A stretch of DNA of 64,000 bases from Anaerolineaceae bacterium (GTDB lineage Bacteria > Chloroflexota > Anaerolineae > Aggregatilineales > Phototrophicaceae). The notes under the pieces were generated by a model, which was not told the origin of the DNA, made no database searches, and saw only the letters and a program-made list of their open reading frames with translations. Below, piece by piece: positions 51,101 through 62,300 of the stretch. The DNA lies in NCBI GenBank assembly GCA_002702065.1, contig NZXX01000013.1:421747-485746 (forward strand), given 5' to 3'. Within the stretch, counting starts at the first letter, position 1, and each line of letters begins with the position of its first letter. The position numbers and the translations under genes were made by a program.

Positions 51101-52281
51101 TATTCCCCACACCACGTTTGACGAATAAGCGCCTCGTAGTTTGCGCCGGGCGTGATCTGCCCCATCACCACCGGATGCGCCGCGCCGGTCAGTGACGGCA
51201 GATTGCCGGTCCGGTTGTGCCACGTTTCATGCGCCAGCACCGCGAACACCAGTGCTTCCTTGCGGTCGCTGTCGATGCCGATATCGTCGTGTGTGAGGAT
51301 TTTCGCCGGAGCCAGCGCCTCGCGCAGACCCGCCACAATCGCCGGGTTATGCCGACCGCCGCCGCCGAGAATCACTTCCTCGATGGGGTGCGGTGCGAAC
51401 CGGTTATAGGCTTTGGCGATGGTCTGCACCGTAAATGATGTCAGCGACGCGATAATGTCCTGCGTACCCATCTTGCGGGTGGTGGCGCTGCGGATCAGGC
51501 TGGCAGCCATGTCATAGCCAAATTCCTCGCGCCCGGTGGATTTCGGCGGCTTGCGAATGAGAAACGGATGCGCCATCCGCATCTTCACCCACTGGTCGTT
51601 GACCTTGCCCGCCCGCGCCAGCAGGCCATGCCGGTCATAGGTGCGCTTGCCCTCGGAGAGGATCAGCACGGCGGAATCGATCAGCGCGTTGCCAGGGCCT
51701 GTGTCAAAGGCAAGCGGCTGGCTTTCGGTATCCGACAATGGCGGCAAAAACGTCACATTGGCGATGCCGCCTATATTCTGCACCGCCCGCCAGTGGTCCG
51801 GGTGACGCAGCAGCAGCCAGTCGATGTAAGCCGTCAACGGTGCGCCCTGCCCCCCCACCGCCACATCGCGCGGTCGAAAGTTGGACAGCGTGGTGATGCC
51901 GGTGCGCTCGGCAATGATGGCCGCTTCGGTCAGTTGCAGCGTGGCCGTCACCTGCCCTTTCATCGTCACCGCGTGCCAGAAGTTCTGCCCGTGCGAACCA
52001 ATCAGGTCGACATCGGCAGGCTGGATCCCGGCGGCCTCGATCACCTTCAGCGCCGCTTCGGCAAACATCTCGCCCAGTTCAAAATGCAGCGCGGCCAGTT
52101 CGGGCGTGTGACCCTGCTCGGTACCCGCATCCTGAATACGCTGCTGCATCCCATCCGGGAACGGGTGCGTCAGTCCTTTGATAATTTTTGCGGAAAGATG
52201 AGGGGGAGCGCCGTCGATTTCGCACAGCGCGGCGTCAATGCCATCGGCAGACGTGCCGGAGATCAGACCTACGATATACAT
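51100..52281 (-). CDS. anmK: Anhydro-N-acetylmuramic acid kinase
   Basis: The 393-residue enzyme opens the 1,6-anhydro ring and phosphorylates anhydro-MurNAc from peptidoglycan turnover. It begins MYIVGLISGTSADGIDAALCEIDG, with the conserved GTSADGID at 9-16. LIGSHGQNFWH, NIGGIANVTFL and DTGPGNALID are further AnmK signatures. Length matches the family. It is upstream of the BadF/NAGK-like gene on the same strand, separated by a 234-bp repeat-filled spacer. Confidence 0.97.
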   Translation of the reverse strand: MYIVGLISGTSADGIDAALCEIDGAPPHLSAKIIKGLTHPFPDGMQQRIQDAGTEQGHTPELAALHFELGEMFAEAALKVIEAAGIQPADVDLIGSHGQNFWHAVTMKGQVTATLQLTEAAIIAERTGITTLSNFRPRDVAVGGQGAPLTAYIDWLLLRHPDHWRAVQNIGGIANVTFLPPLSDTESQPLAFDTGPGNALIDSAVLILSEGKRTYDRHGLLARAGKVNDQWVKMRMAHPFLIRKPPKSTGREEFGYDMAASLIRSATTRKMGTQDIIASLTSFTVQTIAKAYNRFAPHPIEEVILGGGGRHNPAIVAGLREALAPAKILTHDDIGIDSDRKEALVFAVLAHETWHNRTGNLPSLTGAAHPVVMGQITPGANYEALIRQTWCGE

Positions 52282-52320
52282 GATGACGAGAGCCTTTACA
52301 ACCGAGATTTACCCCCGCAA

Positions 52321-52932
52321 CTATAGCGAGACTCGGCGCTGCTGTGCAAGCGGTGTCAGCAGCATCAACGCGATCATACTGCCTACCCCGGCATACCCGG
52401 CCCCGATCACCAGCATTTGACCATCGAGCGACAGCACCAGCAGGTTATAAGCCGCATGCACCAGCAGCGCCAGCAGCAGCGCGCGGCCCCAGCGGTTCAC
52501 CAACAAACCGACCAACGCCGTGCTGACGGCATGGATCAGGTGGATCGAGATCACGCGTGCCAGCGCCATACCCAGCACATTCTCCGGGTTGTGTTGCAGA
52601 AAGTAGGCGCTCTCTGCCAGCGCGAAACCGATCCCCAGCGCAAAGCCATAGACGACGGCTGTACGACGATCAGTCAGACGCAGAAACACGAGCAGCGGCA
52701 GCGCTTTTAACAATTCTTCCAGCACAGGCGCGCTGAACAGGTGGATGCCCGTCTGGTCAATCAGCAAGTTATGCAGGAAATGGTTCTGGACCGTCAACGC
52801 GACATAAAAGCTCACCCCACCCCACAGCAGCGCCCCACTCAGTTTGAGCAGGCCAGCCCGCTTTTCGAATGTTCGAATGAGGGAGATATAAACAAGGGAG
52901 GTGGCGATGATGAGCGCGAGTGACAGAAACAT
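52321..52932 (-). CDS. PrsW-family intramembrane metalloprotease-like protein
   Basis: The 203-residue membrane protein has about seven helices and the PrsW pattern: EExxK (E72-E73, K76 in VLEELLKALP), E107 in GFALAESAYF, H131/H134 in HLIHAVST and H159 in LVHAAYNLL. PrsW-type proteases release anti-sigma factors within the membrane; here the target is unknown. It lies upstream of anmK on the same strand, 39 bp apart, so co-transcription is possible. Confidence 0.88.
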   Translation of the reverse strand: MFLSLALIIATSLVYISLIRTFEKRAGLLKLSGALLWGGVSFYVALTVQNHFLHNLLIDQTGIHLFSAPVLEELLKALPLLVFLRLTDRRTAVVYGFALGIGFALAESAYFLQHNPENVLGMALARVISIHLIHAVSTALVGLLVNRWGRALLLALLVHAAYNLLVLSLDGQMLVIGAGYAGVGSMIALMLLTPLAQQRRVSL

Positions 52933-53218
52933 GATACCTTTGGGCTTTAATGTTAGAATATGGTTTGAGGCACGTTTAGGATTGTACCGTAATATTAAGA
53001 TATATCACAAATCGCAAAATTTCTTTCAATTCTTACCTTTTTGGGGAATATTTCATACGTTCGCTGCAAATCCGCTTAGCCGTGTCATTAGCTAACTGCC
53101 TTAACGATTTGTTCGCCAGGCTCGTGTTATCATGAAACTTGTGCATTTTCGAACTTTTTAAAAGCAGGCGGCACGCGTATATGTTTTGCCGTTTCATCAG
53201 TTGAGGAGGCTCCTCTCG

Positions 53219-56200
53219 ATGCCGCAAAAAGGCACCCTGTTACGCAATATTACAGTCTTAATCATTATTGCGGCTATCCTGATCCCCGCTGCCGTTATTT
53301 TGTTTCAGGACAACACCAATTTGACCGGCTCTGCGATCACCCAAGAGATTGACAATGGTGACGAGCCGGACGCCCCAGCTGAAGAAGCCGACGATTCGGG
53401 GGGCAGCAGTGAATCTGATGACAGCAGCGATGATGAATCGGAAGCAGATGAGCCAGATGAGTCGTCCGAAGAATCAGATGAGTCAAATGATACGGAAGCG
53501 GGCGGCAGCGAAGACGACGGTAAAGACCAGAGCAGCAGCCAGCCGCAACCGGCGCAGCCGACCAGCCAGCCACAGCCACGTACACAGGGCGATAGCGAGA
53601 CGACCTCTCCCTCAGATGGGAGCGACCCGGACGCTGAAGCCGAAGAAGCTGACGACAGCGATGCAGGAACAGATGGCGCGGACGAGAGCGGCGGTGGCGA
53701 AGAAGAAACCGACCCGTCAGACGGCGGCGAGAGTGATGAAGAATCCACCGGAGCCGGTGAAACCGACAACGAAACGGACGTAACGGATACACCATCGGGT
53801 GACGGTGGCAGCGATGCGGGTGACGAAACCAGCCCGACCAGCACCCCGTCCGATGAAGACGATGCAGCAGACGACGAACAGCCCGAATCGACCGAGGCTG
53901 TTGATGATTCCGATACCGGTGAGGAAGACGATAGCGGCGCGCCCGAAGCCACGGATGAACCGTCGGCCACCGCCACGCCCGGCCCCGAAATCACCGACGA
54001 ACCGGATACCGTCCCGGTGCCTCAGCCGGAAATGACGGAAGAAGCCGCCATTACCCCTACCCCCGGTCCGGAAATCACCGAGGAACCCGACGCTGAAATC
54101 ACGCCGGAGGTTGAAGTGACCGAACCAGTCATCGACCCGGAAGCCACTGTGGAGCTGACACCGGAAGTCACTGCCGAAGTGGACCTGGAGGCAACGGTCG
54201 AGGTGACGGCTGAAGTCACGCCCGAACTGACGCCCGAGCTGACACCCGAAGTCACGCCGGAACTTACCCCGGAAGTGGTTCAGCTGGAAGTGGCGCAAAG
54301 CTGTACCGCCAGCGGCGTCGAATTTACCATCAGCAGCAGCGGTGACATGACCGCCGCCGAAACCTACAGCATTGATGGCGAAACCGCCGGCGAATTCCAG
54401 TTGAGCGCGGGCGAAAGCCTGAGCATCAGCGCCGGGTTCGGCCAGCCGGTCTTCAGCACTGCCGGAATCGCTATCCAGCCAGAAGAACCCTGCGAACAGC
54501 CGCCGGTCATCGAAATTACCAGCGCGGTCTGTGTGCCGGAAACCGGCTTCGTGATCGCCCTGACCAACAGCGGCGGCCCCATGACCGAAGCGAGTCCTTA
54601 CACCGTCGATGGTGAACCGGCTGGCGAATTCATGCTGGGCACGGACGAAACCACCGAAATTGAACTGGGCTTCGGCAGCCCGGTCTTCGTCAGTGACGAA
54701 CTGACCGCCACGCCAGAAACCGCCTGCGAGCCAACCGGCAGCGTGAGCGGCAGCATCTGGATGGACTTCAACGGCGACGGACTGTTCGGTGAGGACGAAA
54801 GCGGCCTGGCCGACCTGACGCTCATCCTGTCCAGCGCCGATGGTAGCACCCTGCTGGAAACCGTGAGTACCGAAGATGGCAGCTACCTGTTCGAGCAGCT
54901 GCTGGCCGGGGAATACACCCTGCAAATTGCCAATCCCCCCGCTGGCACCCTGCCCACAGTCGACCCTGACGGCGGCCAGGACTCCAGCGCACTCGTTACC
55001 ATCGGCATCGAACCAACGGTTGCCGACTTTGCTTACGAACCACTTGGCTCTATCAGCGGCGTCGTCTGGTCTGACCTGAACGCCGATGGCATCCAAACCG
55101 ATGATGAACCCGGCCTGCCCGGTATCAGCCTGACACTGACCGACAGTGAGGAAAACGCGCTTACCATCGAAAGCGATGAAACCGGCGCTTATGCCTTTGC
55201 TGACCTGCGTACCGGCGATTACAGCCTGAGCCTCGATACCCCACCGGACCGCAGCATTCTGGTGCAGCCGGACAGCGAAAGCCTCAGCATCGCACTGGCA
55301 CCCGATGAAGACGCCAGCGCCAGCTTTGCTTACCAGCCGCTTGGCACCATCAGCGGCGTGGTCTGGGCGGACCTGAACAGCGACGGCGCTCAGGGTGAAA
55401 GCGAACCCGGCCTGCCCGGTATCAGCCTGACGCTTATCGACAGCGGCGGCGCACCGGTTACGATAGCCAGCGGCGACGCCGGTACCTACACCTTCGAGGA
55501 TATTCGCGCCGGCGATTACACCGTCCGCGTGGAAGCCAGCAGCGTGCCCGAAGGGTATACGCTGGCCGGGGCTGACCCATCAGCCGAAGCCATCACCAGC
55601 CTGACGCTCGCAGCCGGATCAGAAGCAAATGCCAGCTTTGGCTACCTGCCCCGTTTGCTGGGGTCTGTCAGCGGTGTGGTCTGGGCGGACCTGGATGGCG
55701 ATGGTTCCCGCGCCGAAACCGAACCGGGTCTGGGCGGCATCGCCGTCATGCTCAGTCTGCCGGATGGCGATATTCAGACATCCACAGCCGCCGATGGCAC
55801 TTACCGCTTTGATAATCTGGAACCCGGCGACTATGTCGCCCGCATCACCGCGGAGACACTGGGCGACAGCCTGGCCGTCACGGGCGAAGCCGACGATGTC
55901 CCCGATGGCAATATGCAGCTCACGGTTGAAGAAAGCCCGCTAGAATCCATCAATTTTGGCCTGCAACCCGCCTCACTCGGTTCGATCAGCGGCATGATCT
56001 GGCTCGAAACGGGTGATTTCGGTGTGCGCAACGAGGGTGAAACCGGCCTGGCCGGGGCCACCGTACAGCTGGTTGACAGCACCGGGGCCATCCTGCAAAC
56101 CATCACCGTCCGGGCCGACGGAAAATATACCTTTACCGACCTGCTGCCGGGCACCTACACCGTCATCCTTGACCCGGCCAGCCTGCCGGACCCAATCTTT

Positions 56201-56305
56201 GTCACCGTCGATCCCGACGACAGCGGCGACTTCAACACCACGATCACCCTGTCGGCGGGCGGTGTGGTCGATGATGTCGAATTTGGCCTGGTCGGGACAT
56301 TCTAA
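53219..56305 (+). CDS. Membrane-anchored low-complexity protein with SdrD-B-like repeats
   Basis: The 1,028-residue protein has an N-terminal membrane segment (ITVLIIIAAILIPAAVIL). About 230 residues of Ser/Asp/Glu-rich low complexity follow, then a Pro/Thr/Glu stretch with repeated TPELTPEVTPE. Two related beta domains come next (AAETYSIDGETAGEF, MTEASPYTVDGEPAGEF). Five SdrD-B-like repeats of about 100 residues end the protein, each starting GSISGVVWADLNxDG. There is no LPxTG or other sorting signal. It is probably a long stalk fixed to the membrane by its N-terminus. ATG at 53219 has AGGAGG nine bases upstream. The next gene begins 83 bp downstream. Confidence 0.85.
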   Translation: MPQKGTLLRNITVLIIIAAILIPAAVILFQDNTNLTGSAITQEIDNGDEPDAPAEEADDSGGSSESDDSSDDESEADEPDESSEESDESNDTEAGGSEDDGKDQSSSQPQPAQPTSQPQPRTQGDSETTSPSDGSDPDAEAEEADDSDAGTDGADESGGGEEETDPSDGGESDEESTGAGETDNETDVTDTPSGDGGSDAGDETSPTSTPSDEDDAADDEQPESTEAVDDSDTGEEDDSGAPEATDEPSATATPGPEITDEPDTVPVPQPEMTEEAAITPTPGPEITEEPDAEITPEVEVTEPVIDPEATVELTPEVTAEVDLEATVEVTAEVTPELTPELTPEVTPELTPEVVQLEVAQSCTASGVEFTISSSGDMTAAETYSIDGETAGEFQLSAGESLSISAGFGQPVFSTAGIAIQPEEPCEQPPVIEITSAVCVPETGFVIALTNSGGPMTEASPYTVDGEPAGEFMLGTDETTEIELGFGSPVFVSDELTATPETACEPTGSVSGSIWMDFNGDGLFGEDESGLADLTLILSSADGSTLLETVSTEDGSYLFEQLLAGEYTLQIANPPAGTLPTVDPDGGQDSSALVTIGIEPTVADFAYEPLGSISGVVWSDLNADGIQTDDEPGLPGISLTLTDSEENALTIESDETGAYAFADLRTGDYSLSLDTPPDRSILVQPDSESLSIALAPDEDASASFAYQPLGTISGVVWADLNSDGAQGESEPGLPGISLTLIDSGGAPVTIASGDAGTYTFEDIRAGDYTVRVEASSVPEGYTLAGADPSAEAITSLTLAAGSEANASFGYLPRLLGSVSGVVWADLDGDGSRAETEPGLGGIAVMLSLPDGDIQTSTAADGTYRFDNLEPGDYVARITAETLGDSLAVTGEADDVPDGNMQLTVEESPLESINFGLQPASLGSISGMIWLETGDFGVRNEGETGLAGATVQLVDSTGAILQTITVRADGKYTFTDLLPGTYTVILDPASLPDPIFVTVDPDDSGDFNTTITLSAGGVVDDVEFGLVGTF
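54737..56290 (+). repeat. Five SdrD-B-like coding repeats
   Basis: Units begin at 54737, 55045, 55342, 55661 and 55979 with GSVSG/GSISG/GTISG, about 300-320 bp apart. Conserved elements are (V/I)W(A/S/M)DLNxDG, ExGLPGI and the YxFxDLxxGxY closing strand. Confidence 0.8.
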
Positions 56306-56388
56306 TTGTTCGTCACATTCAACCACAACAGGGACGCGGGCATGGCCTTCGTCCCTGACGCTGCGCCTATACGAGACGCGAGGAAAGC

Positions 56389-59300
56389 ATGAACAACGCG
56401 AGGACTCTCAGCAAGCTGGCAATACTGGTCACGGTCCTGCTGCTGTTTAGCGGCATTGTCAGCGCGCTCACTTTAAACAGTGTCACCCCGGCCTGGTCGA
56501 ACGTGACCGGCAGCAGCGGCGACCCGACCTGCCTGACGATCCAGACGGTCGGCGCGGAGGAGCAGGTGCGCTTTGGCGATGACGATATCGACCCGGCCTG
56601 CCCCGGTGACATCAATGTCCAGAGTGGCTTCGGCTTTGAAGGTGGCGGCGCAGCGACCTTTGCATCCGGCGAGCCTTTTGTGCTGGGCGAACTAACCCAC
56701 TACAACAACCCGATCTTCCCGCCCGCCAGCTTCCTCGAAACCGCGGACCTCGACCTGACGATTGATTTTGGCGACCCGGTTCACAACGACGTTTTCAGCA
56801 CCACCGTTACGCTGGACGAAACCGCCAACGACCTGAGCACCTGTCCGTATGGCGACAGCCAGCCCTGTGCCGACCGCATCAGCATCGAACGCCAGAGTTT
56901 TGCGTTTAATCTGGGGCCGGGCGCAGATTATCAGTTTGAAATTATTGGCATGATTCCCGGTACGCTGGGCAGTTGTGTTTATGACGAATCGCAGATCAGC
57001 ACCAGTTTTATCAGCGACGAAAACGCCAGCAACAGCGCCTGTTTGTTCGGCACTGTGACCACCGTCGCCGAGACAGAATTTATTATCACCAAAGACGCCG
57101 ATGTCACGAGCGTTGAACCCGGCGACTTTATTAACTACCAGATTGACTATAACTGCTTCAGCCAGACCACCGATTGTAATGACGTGGTGCTGGTGGATTT
57201 CCTGCCCGACGAAGTCAACTATGTAGGCTCGGTCGGGTCGACGCATACCCTGACTGCTGCGGGCGTCTATTCCGCCGGCAATCATTCCGTGCGCTTCGAG
57301 TTCGATAATCCGCTGCGGGCTGGTTCCACCGGTTTCGTGCGCATACGGGCGCAGGTGCGTGATACTGGCCAGGTGCCCAATGGCACGCCGATCACCAACA
57401 CCGCGGTCAGCACCGCCAGCAATGCCGCCACCAGTACGGCTGAAGTGACGGTGCCCCTGTCGACCGTCTCGAACTGGACAGTGGACAAGGTCGATCCCGG
57501 CACCATCTACCTGAGCACGGATCCGCCCGTCACCAATACCACCTACACGGTCCAGATATGCAGTAACGGCAGTACGGTCGATCTGCTCAACGCGCAGATG
57601 GTCGATACGCTGCCGGACGATGTGGTGTTTCTCAGCGCGACCGGTTCGCCGGTCTATGACGCCGGGCCACCCCAGACCCTGACCTGGGACCTGGGTGATC
57701 TGCAATCCTCCAGCGGCTGCACCAGCCGGCAGGTCACCGTCCAGTTCCCGGAACCGACCTTTTCGGAAGCGCAAAACGTCACCAACACCGTCGACGCATC
57801 CGGCGACCCGGTGGGCGAACCGTCCTGGACCGACAGCGACAGCGTCACCAACCCGCTATCGCGCCTGACACCCGACCCGCGTGCGACGCTGGACAAGGTT
57901 TCGGATCGTGACAGCTATGTGGTCGGCGCTATTGCCCAGTTCCGCCTGTCGCCGTCGAATACCGGCAATGTGCCGCTGCAAAACTTCACCATGTCGGACA
58001 TTCTGCCGCCGCAGCTCGAAGTGACCCGTATCACCGTCGGCAGCTACAGCGGTTACAACGGCCAGGTGACAGTCCGCTACATGACCAGCGACAACGTCGG
58101 TAACTGGGTGGATTGGCCTGGTGGTCCGTTCGATGACAACAACCAGACGCTGCAAGTCAGCAGTCTCGGCCTGCCCGGTGGCGTCTATGTCGCGGGGCTG
58201 CAATGGTATTATGGCACGGCGAACCCCGGCTTCTCGACCGGCAGCGCCGCCCGCATCTACGCGCGCATCGTCAGCCCGGACCATAACGGCGACCCGGTCA
58301 ACGATGGCGACAGCATCACCAATGATGCTGAACTCTACTGGGATTACCCACCCGGCAATGACGGCGAAGGCATCAGCGGCACGGAGCTGGGTTCGGCGAC
58401 GCTGACGATTGAGGTTATCCCAACACCGCAGTTCGACAAGAGCAGTGCCGGCGGTGTCAGCGCGACCTGGCGCTTCCTCATCGGTCAGCAGGTCGGCTAC
58501 TACACGTTGTACCCCAACAATAACTCCGGCGTCGCGCTGGATGCTTTCACCATTACCGACACCATCCCGCCACAGTTCGATGTCACCAGCGTCACCGTCG
58601 GCCAGTACAGCAATTTCGACGGGCAGCAGGTGACCCTGCGTTACCAGACGAATCAGAACAGCTGGCAGGTGTGGCCCGGCAGTCCGTTCGAAGACAATAA
58701 CCAGTCACTCAGCGTCAGCAGCCTGGGGCTGGGCGGCAGCGAGTATATCACCGGCGTGCAGTGGGACTTCGGCACGATTCAACCGGACTTTTCGGCGTCA
58801 ATCCGGCCCCGCATCAACGGCGAGGTCATCAACCCGGACCATAACGGCGACCCGGTCAACGATGGCGATAGCATGAGCAACTCGGCAATCGCCGAATGGA
58901 CGTATCAGGGCGAACCGGACGACATGAGCGACACGCAGGTCGATACCGTGCGCGAGCCAATTGCCGAACCGGCCCCGCAAAAGACGGTCACGTCCACCGG
59001 GCCTTATATCCCATCCTCGCTCATCAACTACCGGCTGCGGGTGATGGCAAGCGGCAGTTCGCCCAGCGTTCTGATCAACCCCATCGTGATGGACCTGCTG
59101 CCCGCCGATCTGATTTATGATCCCGGCAGTTGGTCATACGACCCCGGCAGCACCGGCGTCGCGGCCCCGGTATTCGAGGAAATCCCGAACTACGATGGCA
59201 CCGGGCGCACCCTGCTGCGCTGGACCTTCAACGGCACATTCGCCCAGGGACAGGCGGCCTACATCAACTTTGATGCGGCGATCGGCCCCGGCGCGGCGCT

Positions 59301-62300
59301 GGGCAACATGGTCAACGAATACTACATCACGTCCAACGACATTCCGATCATCCCCAACACCACCGATACCGGCGATCTCGACGGCGACGGCGACGATGGC
59401 GATGATCTCAACGGCACCGGCACCACCATCACGATTGATGAACTGGTCGGGCTGGATTCGGTCAAGGGTGTGCGCGGCCAGCTTGATGGCGATTTCTCGG
59501 TCTACCCGGATACCGGCCTGACGATCCCGAATGGCTCGGTGACCTACCGCCTGAGCATCATCAACGAAGGCAATATCCCGATCCAGAACGTGCGCGTGGT
59601 CGATATTCTGCCATTTGTCGGCGACACCGGCGTGCAGGATATTCGCCCGCGTGGTTCAGAATGGCGCCCCGTGCTGACCGGGCTGGTCAGTTCGCCCGCA
59701 GGCGTCACGGTGTACTACAGCACCAGCGGCAACCCCTGCCGTCCGGAAATTGTGTCGTCTGGCCCGGCGGGTTGTACCGCGCCGAACTGGTCGACCCTGC
59801 CCCCGGCGGATATCAGCACGGTGCAGTCGCTGCGTTTCGACTTTGCAGGCACCCTGACACCCGGCCAATCCTTCAACTTCACCTGGACGATGCAGGCCCC
59901 GCCGGATGCATCTGAGGGGACCATCGCGTGGAACTCCTTCGCCTTTACCTCGACCAACGCACAGACCGGCTATCCGCTGCGCCCCGCCGAGCCGAACAAA
60001 GTCGGCATCGAGCTGACCCGACCGGAAGTCGCCCCGCTGATTCAGCTTGAAAAGGCGACCAACGGCGAAGACGCGGACTTCCCGACCGGCCCGCTGGTGC
60101 CGCTTAGTGACCCCGTCACATGGACCTACGTCATCACCAACACCGGCAACACACGGCTGGCGGATATCACCCTGACCGATGACATCATCGACCCACTCGT
60201 GTGTAACGAAGGGCCGATCCCGAATCTCGACGCCAATGATTCGTTCACCTGTACCGTCGTAGGCGTGGCGACCAGCGGCCAGTATGCCAACGTCGGCACT
60301 GTCGAGGGCACGCCCGTCAGCGGTGAAGATGACCCCCTGACCGACCCGGATTCGGGCGATCCACTGCCCCCGGTCACAGACGAAGACCCCAGCCACTACC
60401 TTGGTTATGACCCGAATCTGGCGCGCCTAGGTGACCGGGTATGGGTCGACCAGGATGGTGACGGCGTGCAGGATGGCGGCGAACCGGGACTGCCGGGTAT
60501 CACCGTGCATCTGCGCGACAGTGAAGACACAATCATCGACACCACCACGACCAACGGCAGCGGCTTTTACTACTTTGTCGATCTCGATCCCGGTCAATAC
60601 TCGGTGCAGTTTGTGCTGCCGGGTGTCTATTCGTTCACCCTGCAAAACGAAGGCGGCGACGATACACTCGACAGCGACGCCGATATCACCACCGGTGCCA
60701 CCGAACTGACGACCCTGGCTGCCGCCGAAAATGACCCCTCATGGGACGCAGGCGTGGTCGCCCCGGCCTCCATTGGCGACTATGTCTGGTATGACGTGAA
60801 CGATAACGGCGTGCAGGATGATGGCGAAGAACCCGCATCCGGCATCACCGTCAATCTGCTCGACAGCGGCGGCACCGTCATCGACACCACCATCACCGAC
60901 GAAGACGGCATCTACCGCTTTATTGATCTGCCGCCCGGCGAGTATGGCATTGAAGTAATCGCGCCGGATGGCTACACCTTCAGCCTGCCGGACCTGGGTG
61001 GTGATGACGAAGTCGACAGCGATGTCGAACGCAGCACCGGGCGCACTGCCGCCCCCACCCTGCTCTCCCCCAGCGAAAACGATCCGACCTGGGACGCGGG
61101 CCTCGTGCCACTGGCGTCCATCGGTAACTTTGTCTGGGCGGATATGGACAATGACGGCATTCAGGATGGTGCCGAAACCGGCGTGGAGAACGTCACAGTC
61201 ACCCTGTACGACTCAGGGGACAATGTCGTCGACACCATGCAGACCAATTCACTCGGCGCGTACAACTTCACCGACGTAATTCCGGGTGATTACTACATCG
61301 TCGTCACCCTGCCGGATGGTTACATGTTCAGCCCGCAGGACCAGGGCGCGAACAACTCCGTCGACAGCGATGTCGACACCACCACCGGGCAGTCCGCGAC
61401 GACCACGCTCGACCCGAACGAAGACGACCCAACATGGGACGCGGGCCTTGTGCCGCTGGCATCCATCGGCGACTATGTCTGGCTCGACATCGACAACGAC
61501 GGGCGGCAGGACGGCGGCGAAAGCGGTTTCTCCAGCGTCACCGTCAACCTGCTCAACAGCGACGGCACTCAGATCGACTCCACCACCACCGATGGCGATG
61601 GCCTCTACCTGTTTGACGACCTGGTGCCGGGCCAGTACGCAATCGAAGTCATTCCGCCGGCAAATTATGTCTTCAGCCCGCAGAACGTGGGCGGCGATAG
61701 TGGCGACAGTGATGTCGACCGCAGCAGCGGGCGCACCATCAACACCACGCTTGCCCCCGGCGAGGATGATCTGACCTGGGACGCCGGCCTCGTGCCCGAT
61801 GCGTCGATTGGCGACTATGTCTGGTACGACAACAACAATAACGGCATTCAGGACGGCGGCGACACGCCCGCCGAGAATATCACGGTCAACCTGCTGAACA
61901 GCGGCGGTACGGTCATCGACACCACCACCACCGACGCCAGCGGTAACTACCTGTTCGACCACCTGACGCCCGGCACCTATGCGCTGGAATTTGTCGACCC
62001 GGCAGGCTATGCCCCGGCTATCCAGGACGCAGGCGGCGACGACACCGTCGACAGTGATGCAGATCGCTTCACCGGGCGCACCATCAACACCACGCTCGAC
62101 CCCGATGAAGATGACTTGACGTGGGATATGGGCCTTGTGCTCTCTGCCTCAATTGGCGACCGTGTCTGGCGCGACAACAACGGCGACAGCGAACAAACCG
62201 GCGGCGAACCGGGCGTATCCGGCGTCACCGTCAACCTGCTCGACAGCGATGGCACCCAGATCGACACCACCACCACCGATGGCACCGGCAATTACCTGTT

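Noticed and set aside
53717..55096. 459-codon minus-strand frame opposite the acidic repeat protein
   Set aside because: The regular codon pattern of the low-complexity and SdrD-B-like gene opens its complement; no signal, domain or ribosome site supports it.
56692..57774. 360-codon minus-strand frame and several further antisense frames to 64000
   Set aside because: All mirror the giant repeat gene.
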